A stretch of 10,962 nucleotides of DNA from contig JAJNPX010000136.1 of the NCBI GenBank assembly GCA_021155145.1, positions 1 to 10,962 of the forward strand, in the 5' to 3' direction. Source of the DNA: Acidisarcina sp. Lineage in GTDB: Bacteria > Acidobacteriota > Blastocatellia > Pyrinomonadales > Pyrinomonadaceae. Shown piece after piece: positions 1 through 5,417 of the stretch (position 1 is its first letter; each line of letters opens with the position of its first letter). The notes beneath the pieces are model-generated. The model saw only the letters and a list, made by a program, of their open reading frames with translations. It was not told where the DNA came from and ran no database searches. Both the position numbers and the translations under genes were made by a program.

Positions 1-122
1 GATGCCGATGATCAAATGCACATTGTAGATGAATCGGTTCATAGGCTTAATATCTACTTTTCGGCCGCCGATATCCAATGAAGAATTCGCCGAACTGTGC
101 TAGTCTTTACAGTTGAACGACC
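1..122. other. Left-edge region with two possible partial genes
   Basis: No gene can be assigned with certainty. On the plus strand a frame is open from base 1 to a TGA at 79-81, giving 26 residues that could be the C-terminus of an upstream gene. On the minus strand an ATG at 42-40 opens a frame to the window edge beginning MNRFIYNVHLIIGI; its hydrophobic start and mostly G/C third positions make it slightly more gene-like, but there is no Shine-Dalgarno. The two readings exclude each other. The remaining roughly 80 bp would hold the promoter of the gene starting at 123; no convincing -35/-10 pair is visible. Confidence 0.3.
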
Positions 123-548
123 ATGAGTAACCCGACCGTAACAGATATCTTCAAGCGTGCACTCGAGTTGCGTGCAAAGGCCCCGAACGGATCTTACGAG
201 GACCTCAAGTCCCAGCTTAAGAACGAGTTTAGCGGGAAGGCCATTCCCGATACCGCTTATCTTACGATCCCCGAGTACGACAATATCGTGCCCGAGGAAG
301 ATTGGACGGCGGGATTGCCCGTTACGCTGCGCGGCATTCAAAACGAGGACTGGAACGATGTGATCCACGGGATCATCATCAGCCTGGAACAGGTCGAGAA
401 CTATCCGAAGGAGTCCGGCCGCGAGGACGACCCGGCCAAAGAATGGCGGAACCGCGGCAAGTCTATCGCCGAAGCCGAAGAGAAGAACCTTTCAAAATGG
501 ATGCCCGAAGAGTTGATGGCAATGGCGAAGCGAAACGTCATCAATTAG
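123..548 (+). CDS. Hypothetical acidic protein, 141 aa
   Basis: I do not recognise a family. The product is a soluble, strongly acidic protein with no signal peptide, membrane segment or cysteine. It is rich in Glu/Asp and charged helical stretches, with tryptophans near residues 61, 77, 107 and 126. The ATG at 123 is the first start in the frame; no clear Shine-Dalgarno precedes it. The overlapping frames at 157-363 and 302-577 and the minus frame at 54-368 look like shadows, with Arg/Pro/Ser-rich products and no family features. The gene ends 20 bp before a strong hairpin and converges on the metallo-hydrolase. Codon use is like its neighbours. Being a real gene is likely; function is unknown. 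Confidence 0.7.
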   Translation: MSNPTVTDIFKRALELRAKAPNGSYEDLKSQLKNEFSGKAIPDTAYLTIPEYDNIVPEEDWTAGLPVTLRGIQNEDWNDVIHGIIISLEQVENYPKESGREDDPAKEWRNRGKSIAEAEEKNLSKWMPEELMAMAKRNVIN

Positions 549-567
549 TTTCGAACAAAGTGAAAAC

Positions 568-603
568 TGAGAACTGAAAATGCCTTAGCGTTTTCAGTTC
601 TCA
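568..603. terminator. Bidirectional hairpin terminator between convergent genes
   Basis: A 13-bp perfect stem pairs 568-580 (TGAGAACTGAAAA) with 591-603. The inner bases add a U-G, G-C and C-G pair, leaving a four-base CTTA loop (584-587). A-rich sequence on the left and CTTTTTACTTTTC on the right give T-tracts for both strands. It lies between the stop of the 141-aa gene and the stop of the minus-strand hydrolase at 608. The arms are built from iterated ACTGAAAA-type units. Confidence 0.85.
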
Positions 604-607
604 CTTT

Positions 608-1378
608 TTACTTTTCAGTTTCTCCGGAGACATCGAACCGAAGCCCGTCGGAAGCCAAACAGGTTTTGATCCCGCCGATCTCCGCGGGACCCTCGTGGCC
701 ATCCCACTCCGGATAAAGGTGCGTCAGCACGATCTTTCTTGGCTTGGCGAAGCGGGCGATCTGTTCGATGTCGGAGAGATTCAGGTGAATGGTGACCGGC
801 TTTTCCACGATGAACGAGCACTCGATCAACAGAACATCAACGTCGCGGGCGAATACGCCGAGGTTGGTCGAGTAGCCGGTGTCGGCAGAAAACGCTATTG
901 ATCCGGACGCGTCATCGATCCGGATGGCGCAGCTTTCATCGGTGTGCGGTGTGGAGAATGTTTTGGCCGTCACGCCTTGAAAGAGTTCGAATTGCTTGCC
1001 GGGTTCGATCTCGACAACGTCGATCCGGAATGGCTGTTCGAGTAGGCCATAGTCGTATGCCGAATCGAATGCCGCGATCAGCTTCGCTAGCCCCGGCGGG
1101 CCGACGATCCGCATCGGCTTCGTGCGCGTTTGAGTTGTCGGAGCGTACTTCGTGCCGAACAAAAAAGGCGCCAGGCCGCCGCAGTGATCAAGATGAAAGT
1201 GCGAGATCCAGATCGCGTCCAGATTCGCCCAGTCGCGACCTTCCTGCGCCATCCGGTGTATCGCCGACGCCGAACAATCGAGCAGTATCGAGCCGCCGGA
1301 AGTCTCAAGCCAATAGCCCGAGCTTGAACGTGTCGGATGTGGGACGGATGAACCTGAGCCGAGAACGATGAGTTGCAT
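608..1378 (-). CDS. MBL-fold metallo-hydrolase (RNase Z / YhfI-like)
   Basis: This is a metallo-beta-lactamase-fold hydrolase of the RNase Z/arylsulfatase-like branch, 256 aa, cytoplasmic (no signal peptide). The binuclear zinc ligands are visible: HFHLDH at residues 60-65 (H60, H62, D64, H65), H145 in TPHTDES, D166 in FSADTGY and H220 in LTHLYPEWD. The N-terminal strand LIVLGSGSSVPHPTRSSSG is typical of this branch, and the extra H198 lies in the helix before the last ligand. At 256 aa, without an obvious long exosite arm, it fits YhfI-like hydrolases better than a full tRNase Z, so the substrate is unassigned. The ATG at 1378 has no Shine-Dalgarno; a TAGAAT hexamer sits 7 bp upstream. It is divergent from bshB1 across 83 bp and ends in the shared hairpin. 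Confidence 0.9.
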   Translation of the reverse strand: MQLIVLGSGSSVPHPTRSSSGYWLETSGGSILLDCSASAIHRMAQEGRDWANLDAIWISHFHLDHCGGLAPFLFGTKYAPTTQTRTKPMRIVGPPGLAKLIAAFDSAYDYGLLEQPFRIDVVEIEPGKQFELFQGVTAKTFSTPHTDESCAIRIDDASGSIAFSADTGYSTNLGVFARDVDVLLIECSFIVEKPVTIHLNLSDIEQIARFAKPRKIVLTHLYPEWDGHEGPAEIGGIKTCLASDGLRFDVSGETEK

Positions 1379-1384
1379 GTCGTA

Positions 1385-1390
1385 ATTCTA
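1385..1390 (-). promoter_or_regulatory. -10 element, probable leaderless start of MBL gene
   Basis: TAGAAT on the minus strand (5 of 6 match to TATAAT) ends 6 bases before the ATG at 1378-1376, so transcription would begin at or within a base of the A of the start codon. No -35 of consensus type is visible 16-18 bp upstream. Confidence 0.4.
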
Positions 1391-1448
1391 ACAGTTCTCG
1401 TTGTCGCGATGAGTCCTTACTCACGTGCGGGCTACCGACACGCCGTGC

Positions 1449-1454
1449 TAAATT
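1449..1454 (+). promoter_or_regulatory. -10-like element, probable leaderless start of bshB1
   Basis: TAAATT (4 of 6 match) lies 7 bases before the ATG at 1462 and there is no Shine-Dalgarno in between, again predicting a transcript that begins at the start codon. No clear -35 is seen. Confidence 0.3.
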
Positions 1455-1461
1455 CAAATCA

Positions 1462-2196
1462 ATGGCCCAGGTAGATATCCTTGCAGTTTTCGCACACCCC
1501 GACGATCTCGAATTGACCGTCGGAGGGACGATGCTGCGGATGAAGAGTCTTGGCTATCGAACCGGCGGGCTCGATGTAACTCGCGGAGAGATGGGTACGC
1601 GTGGAACGGTCGAGGGAAGGGCGCTGGAAGCAGACGACGCTGCGAAGATACTTAGGCTCGACGTCCGCGAGAATCTCGGACTCGCAGACGGACACGTCTT
1701 TGTCGACGACGGTTCGCGGACGGCGATGGTGCGGGCGTTTCGACGCTTGAAGCCAAAGATCGTCCTTACGCATCAGCTCGACGATCCGCATCCCGATCAC
1801 GACCATATCGCCCGGATCGTACGCGAATCGGCCCGACTTTCCAGTATGCGCAACTATGACCCCGAGAGCGGCGCAGATACGATCCCGGTCCCGAAGGTCG
1901 CACATAATATATTCTCGCGCCGCGTAAACCCGTCGTTCATTGTGGATATATCAGAATTCCTGCCCGATAAGATGGCGGCTATCCGCGCGCATAGGTCGCA
2001 GTTCTACGATCCGGGATCGACCGAACCCGAAACCCGCCTGACGGACAGACGCTTTCTCGATGAGATCGAGAACCGCTCCCGTTACTTTGGTTCGCTTATC
2101 GGCGTCGAGGCCGGAGAGCCATTCTACGTGCGGGAGGTCCTGAATGTCGCCGACCCCATCGAACTGCTCTCCAGGCCGATGAATCTCTATTCATGA
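1462..2196 (+). CDS. Bacillithiol biosynthesis deacetylase BshB1 (PIG-L family)
   Basis: This zinc-dependent LmbE/PIG-L deacetylase, 244 aa, should remove the acetyl group from GlcNAc-malate in the second step of bacillithiol synthesis in the cytoplasm. The sequence shows AHPDDLEL at 11-18 and PHPDHDH at 109-115. The expected zinc ligands H12, D15 and H113, the catalytic D14 and the second-shell H110 and R53 are all present, at the positions I recall for the Bacillus cereus homologue BcZBP. TRGEMGTRGT (40-49) and SQFYDPGSTEPET (179-191) are BshB1 signatures that separate it from generic LmbE proteins. bshA and bshC are not in the window. It overlaps the next gene by ATGA, so the two are probably co-translated. 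Confidence 0.93.
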   Translation: MAQVDILAVFAHPDDLELTVGGTMLRMKSLGYRTGGLDVTRGEMGTRGTVEGRALEADDAAKILRLDVRENLGLADGHVFVDDGSRTAMVRAFRRLKPKIVLTHQLDDPHPDHDHIARIVRESARLSSMRNYDPESGADTIPVPKVAHNIFSRRVNPSFIVDISEFLPDKMAAIRAHRSQFYDPGSTEPETRLTDRRFLDEIENRSRYFGSLIGVEAGEPFYVREVLNVADPIELLSRPMNLYS

Positions 2197-3005
2197 ACGA
2201 ACTCACACCCGAAGAGATCGAGCTCAACAAGAAACGCCGCGTTCTGGAGCGGCTCAAAGATAAGCTCGCCGATCGGGAAGAGGAAATGGCTGATCTGCGT
2301 GCGGAGCTTGAGCAGTTCGAAGCACGATACTCGATGGATGTCGCGCGTCTTTACGCACAGTTTGACGAGATCGAAGCTGAGATAGCCGAAGAAGAATTAA
2401 AGCTCGTACCCGATGATGAGGAAATAAAGAAACGGGTCGAGGAACTCCGCCGACGTGCCGAAGAGTCAGCCGCTCGGGCCGAAGCGGCTCACGACGCAGA
2501 AGAATATATCCCTACGCAGGAGGCGAAAAAGGCATACCACGACCTTGCCCGGTCGATCCATCCCGACCTCGCACTTGACGCGAACGAAAAGGAACGACGC
2601 CACGGACTGATGGCCGAGTTGAATCAGGCCTATTCATCCGGCGACCAGCAGAAGCTGGACAAGATGATCGAGGACCTTCGGCATAGCCCGGACACGATCA
2701 AAGGAGACTCGGTCGGCGACTCGCTCGTGCGCGCGATCAGGCAGATCTATCAGATAAACAAACGATTTCGTGAGCTTGATCGCGAAAAGGCCGACGCTGA
2801 GGCATCGGAACTATATGAGTTGAGGGTGAAGGCCGAGTCCGAATTGGCGGCGGGCCGGGACCTCTTGAAACAGATGGCCGAACGCACGAAAACACATATC
2901 TTAAAGGCGTCTCGAAGGCTGGAGAATCTTCGGAGCGTCAACGCTGCACAGGAAGAATATGTGAAGGAAGAATTCGGAATGGATATATCAGACTTCCGGA
3001 AATGA
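2193..3005 (+). CDS. Coiled-coil protein with J-domain-like HPD segment
   Basis: A 270-aa, highly charged cytoplasmic protein. Residues 5-100 are almost continuous Glu/Lys/Arg-rich heptads, predicted coiled coil. Residues 108-160 resemble a J-domain-like module: KKAYHDLARSIHPDLA with H123-P124-D125, then a helix ending in MAELNQAYSSGD (140-151). Residues 180-250 form a second coiled coil. In J-domain proteins the HPD loop stimulates DnaK ATPase; whether this insert does so is unknown. The start overlaps the bshB1 stop by four bases, so translation is probably coupled, although no pathway link is obvious. The final 18 bp overlap, tail to tail, the end of the minus-strand TPR gene. No symbol is justified. 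Confidence 0.8.
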   Translation: MNELTPEEIELNKKRRVLERLKDKLADREEEMADLRAELEQFEARYSMDVARLYAQFDEIEAEIAEEELKLVPDDEEIKKRVEELRRRAEESAARAEAAHDAEEYIPTQEAKKAYHDLARSIHPDLALDANEKERRHGLMAELNQAYSSGDQQKLDKMIEDLRHSPDTIKGDSVGDSLVRAIRQIYQINKRFRELDREKADAEASELYELRVKAESELAAGRDLLKQMAERTKTHILKASRRLENLRSVNAAQEEYVKEEFGMDISDFRK

Positions 3006-4475
3006 CCGGCGGCCTTCGACCGGCCGCACGATCCGTCTGCCATCGGCCCCGGCTTCACCGACGATCCCTACGATCTTGCCGATCACCTTGACCGAGTCGA
3101 GGTCGAAAAGCTGCGGTTCCGACCCGCAGCCCTCGAGACACACGAGTCCAAAATCCGAATCGTAAAAACCGCAGCTGATCTCGCCCGACGCGATCTCCGA
3201 CAGGGCGACGAGATCACCACGCGCTATCGGTGCCTCCACCGCGATCGTCAGCGAGCCCTTCTTGATCCCGATCTGTTCGAGGTGGCCATTGTTGATCCAA
3301 ATACCCTGATATCGGGTGAACGCAGCAAGCGAGGGAGGTATCTCAAGCGCCAGGTCGCCCGATTCGAGTTCCGAAAGGCTCTTCTTGCCCTTTTCAGATT
3401 CGTTTCGCTCCTGCAGTGACGTCTCGAACCTTGCAATGAGAACCTTGGCAAGCTCATTGCCCGAATAGGTCTTGGCCATCTGAACGGCCTCGGTCAATAC
3501 TGAAAGAGCTGCCCTCAGATGGCCGATCCGTGCGAGTATTCGTGCTTCCGTAACCAGAGCTTCTGCTAAAAACCCCTTATTTTCTCCGTTTTTCAGTAGA
3601 GAAACGGCCGATTCGATCGTGACGAGCGCCTCGTCGAACCGCTTTGCATCAAGATAAATTCCGGCCTTCGTATCCCAAAGCAGGCCTTCGCGCGACATAT
3701 CGCCTATCAACCGGAACACATCGATACCGCGATCGACCGCCGCGTGGGCCTCTTCAAAACGCCCAAGCGACTTGAAAACCAGGGCACGTTCATTCTCGAT
3801 CGAACCGAGATACATCCATATCGATGAACGCCCGGACCGGTAACGGCCCTCTTCGTAGCAGCGAAGCGCTTCCTCCAGCCGGCCGGTCTCTACAAGTCCG
3901 ATGCCCGCATTGATATAGAAACTAGCTCCGATCCAGTCATCGGCCCACGTCCGAAAAACAGATCCGTAGCGATGGTAGATCTCGACATTCTCGGCATAAC
4001 GCTCTTCGCTCACATTTATGAGCATTTCGTACATCACCGAAGCGAGCCGGTGGATGTTCGTCTCAGGTAATGGGCGGGCCTTTGCCGCAGCGAGCCACGT
4101 TCTCGACTCGGCGTATTCGCCGGTTCGCGAGTAAGTGAGCGCAATATGGTTCTCACATTCGGCCGCCATTTCTTCATTCCCCTGGGTCTCAAGATCGCCC
4201 AGGACGGCAGTGAGGATATCGCGGGCGCGCAACTGCGAACCCGGGATCTTTCGATAGTGTCCCTGGTAGCCGAGAAGGCTGGCAAATCGGAGGTGAAGTT
4301 CGGCCCTGAGTTGGAGCGGCAGGCCGCGTGAATCCGGCAAGAAATCGGGGGCCGCCCAGTCAACAGAAACTTCGCGCAACCCGTTTTCGAACTGGCCGCA
4401 GCGCTCGAACCTCCAGAGGGTTCGGATCAGCTCCTGTGCCTTTGTGTTTGTGGCGTTTGTGGGGAAAGCGGCCAT
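2988..4475 (-). CDS. TPR protein with C-terminal LexA/S24-like domain
   Basis: This 495-aa soluble protein has an all-helical first three quarters with about five TPR-like helix pairs (roughly residues 107-134, 184-212, 224-254, 264-294, 304-334; for example ETGRLEEALRCYEEG). After a charged linker, residues 402-472 match the S24/LexA beta fold: GIKKGSLTIAVE, ARGDLVALSE, GFYDSDFGLVCLEG and VKVIGKIVGIV line up with its core strands. The GDSM catalytic serine is absent (NNGHLEQI in its place) and the expected lysine is not found, so it is probably a non-proteolytic binding or dimerisation module. There is no HTH. I chose the ATG at 4475; a TTG at 4484 would add three residues. It is divergent from the small secreted-peptide gene across 78 bp. 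A peptide- or ligand-sensing role is inference. Confidence 0.8.
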   Translation of the reverse strand: MAAFPTNATNTKAQELIRTLWRFERCGQFENGLREVSVDWAAPDFLPDSRGLPLQLRAELHLRFASLLGYQGHYRKIPGSQLRARDILTAVLGDLETQGNEEMAAECENHIALTYSRTGEYAESRTWLAAAKARPLPETNIHRLASVMYEMLINVSEERYAENVEIYHRYGSVFRTWADDWIGASFYINAGIGLVETGRLEEALRCYEEGRYRSGRSSIWMYLGSIENERALVFKSLGRFEEAHAAVDRGIDVFRLIGDMSREGLLWDTKAGIYLDAKRFDEALVTIESAVSLLKNGENKGFLAEALVTEARILARIGHLRAALSVLTEAVQMAKTYSGNELAKVLIARFETSLQERNESEKGKKSLSELESGDLALEIPPSLAAFTRYQGIWINNGHLEQIGIKKGSLTIAVEAPIARGDLVALSEIASGEISCGFYDSDFGLVCLEGCGSEPQLFDLDSVKVIGKIVGIVGEAGADGRRIVRPVEGRRSFPEV

Positions 4476-4512
4476 AACGAACAAAACACACGATTCTTGC
4501 TAGTATGTTCTG

Positions 4513-4527
4513 GATACAAAGTGTATC
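4513..4527. promoter_or_regulatory. Palindrome in divergent TPR/peptide control region
   Basis: GATACA-AAG-TGTATC is a perfect 6-bp inverted repeat with a 3-bp centre. It lies inside the 78-bp region from which the TPR gene (leftward) and the peptide gene (rightward) must both be transcribed. A TTGCTA hexamer at 4497-4502 could be a plus-strand -35, but the best -10 options are weak and overlap the right arm. An operator for a dimeric repressor is the simplest reading; which protein binds is unknown. Confidence 0.45.
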
Positions 4528-4542
4528 AGAAAACCCAAAAAA

Positions 4543-4547
4543 AGGAG
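4543..4547 (+). promoter_or_regulatory. Ribosome binding site that sets the peptide start
   Basis: AGGAG with a 6-base spacer (AATTTT) precedes the ATG at 4554. It is one of the clearest Shine-Dalgarno sites in the window and decides against the longer in-frame start at 4497. Confidence 0.8.
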
Positions 4548-4553
4548 AATTTT

Positions 4554-4805
4554 ATGAAACTCGTAGCAACACTTTTCCTGGCGCTTTCCCTATTCACATC
4601 AGCGGCAATTGCAGACGACGGACACACCGGAACCGGCAACCGTGACGGCTGTACGATCAATTGTCCGCCGCCGTGCCAGGAAGGCTGCTTCACTTCCGGC
4701 GAGACTGGCGGCTTGGGCGCTGTTTCGGGCTCGACCGCTGAAACTCAGGAGGAACCGTCCTTTTTCGAGTTCTGGAGCGATCTGATAATCGATCTAGTAA
4801 GTTAG
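4554..4805 (+). CDS. Small secreted Cys-motif peptide precursor, 83 aa
   Basis: I do not recognise a named family. Residues 1-20 are a textbook Sec signal peptide (MKLVATLFLALSLFTSAAIA) with AIA before DD as the likely cleavage site. The mature part, about 63 aa, begins DDGHTGTGNRDG and then has four cysteines spaced exactly every fourth residue: C33, C37, C41, C45 (CTINCPPPCQEGC). After a Gly/Ser/Thr-rich linker it ends in a Glu-rich, aromatic and hydrophobic tail (FFEFWSDLIIDLV). The four Cys could bind a metal or form two disulfides. It is flanked by the divergent TPR gene and, 24 bp beyond its stop, the end of a convergent HTH repressor gene. The start is fixed by the AGGAG site. A signal peptide, toxin-like or structural role cannot be chosen from sequence. 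Confidence 0.75.
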   Translation: MKLVATLFLALSLFTSAAIADDGHTGTGNRDGCTINCPPPCQEGCFTSGETGGLGAVSGSTAETQEEPSFFEFWSDLIIDLVS

Positions 4806-4829
4806 TAACAAAAACGCCGGAACGCCCTA

Positions 4830-5270
4830 TCACTCGCTAGCTTCGACCGGAAGTTTGGGCGTTTCGGACTTGATCTCGTCAGCCCGCAGTACGATGGTCT
4901 TCGGTCGGGAAAGGTCAGTCTCCCTGCTTAGGACGGATTCGCGCACCGCCGACGCAACTTCCTGCCGTATAAGTTCACTTATCTGGCGGGCAAGTATTGT
5001 TGTGTCTTCACGTCCCCGGCCGATCGCGAGCTTTTCACCCTCGCCCGTCAGTAGCCAGTGAATGGAGTAGGGGGTTCGCTCTGCGATCGTCAACAAGACT
5101 CGGGTATCCGGAAGCCGGCCATTAAGATAATTCTTTGCCGCCTGATAGGAGATATTCAATGCCCGTTGAATACGTGCGGGCTCAAACGTTCCGCACACCT
5201 CCGCGAAACGCTTACCAAATTGAACTTTTTCTATATCCGTCGCATTTTCGCTTGACATTGATTTCGCCAT
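4830..5270 (-). CDS. CI/XRE-like HTH transcriptional repressor, 146 aa
   Basis: A DNA-binding protein resembling the N-terminal half of phage CI-type repressors. Residues about 17-75 hold the helical domain, with the helix-turn-helix in PARIQRALNISYQAAKNYLNG (31-51) followed by TRVLLTIAERTPYSIHWLLTGEG (57-77), the sequence pattern typical of CI-like domains. After residue 80 there is a helical stretch (90-112) and a polar tail; the S24/LexA-like C-terminal domain expected in full CI repressors is missing. Such a domain instead sits at the end of the TPR protein nearby. The ATG at 5270 follows a promoter with an embedded palindrome, which suggests autorepression. It converges on the secreted-peptide gene with 24 bp between stops. 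Target genes are unknown. Confidence 0.82.
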   Translation of the reverse strand: MAKSMSSENATDIEKVQFGKRFAEVCGTFEPARIQRALNISYQAAKNYLNGRLPDTRVLLTIAERTPYSIHWLLTGEGEKLAIGRGREDTTILARQISELIRQEVASAVRESVLSRETDLSRPKTIVLRADEIKSETPKLPVEASE

Positions 5271-5308
5271 CGTGTAATTATTTTACACGGTCGTTGAAGA
5301 AGTGTAAA
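5271..5308 (-). promoter_or_regulatory. Promoter and operator of the HTH repressor gene
   Basis: On the minus strand TTTACA (5308-5303) and TAAAAT (5285-5280), each 5 of 6 to the sigma-70 consensus, are 17 bp apart. A perfect palindrome, CGTGTAA-TTATT-TTACACG (5271-5289), covers the -10 and runs up to the start codon. A third GTGTAA half-site (5302-5307) covers the -35. A repressor bound here would block RNA polymerase; self-binding by the HTH protein is the simplest inference. Confidence 0.7.
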
Positions 5309-5374
5309 TCTTAATTTCGCGAGTAATTAAAAAAGTATCGTCTTCGTTGCCGGCTGCTCCACGCAGTAGGCGCG

Positions 5375-5410
5375 AAAAAAGAGGGAAACGGTGTGGGAGA
5401 CGTTTCCCTC
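5375..5410 (-). terminator. Intrinsic terminator of the flavoprotein operon
   Basis: A perfect 10-bp stem (5381-5390 GAGGGAAACG with 5401-5410) and a 10-base loop. On the minus strand it is followed by a run of six T (complement of 5375-5380). It sits 8 bp after the stop of the flavoprotein gene. Confidence 0.88.
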
Positions 5411-5417
5411 TCTTTCT

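Noticed and set aside
898..1371. Plus-strand open frame of 157 codons opposite the MBL hydrolase
   Set aside because: Arg/Ser-rich product with no motif, fully antisense to a gene with complete zinc-binding motifs; a shadow frame.
1459..1905. Minus-strand open frame opposite bshB1
   Set aside because: The plus strand encodes full BshB1 signatures here; the antisense product shows no family features.
4830..5270. HTH repressor as evidence of a prophage
   Set aside because: No integrase, structural genes, attachment repeats or composition change nearby; a chromosomal regulator is simpler.
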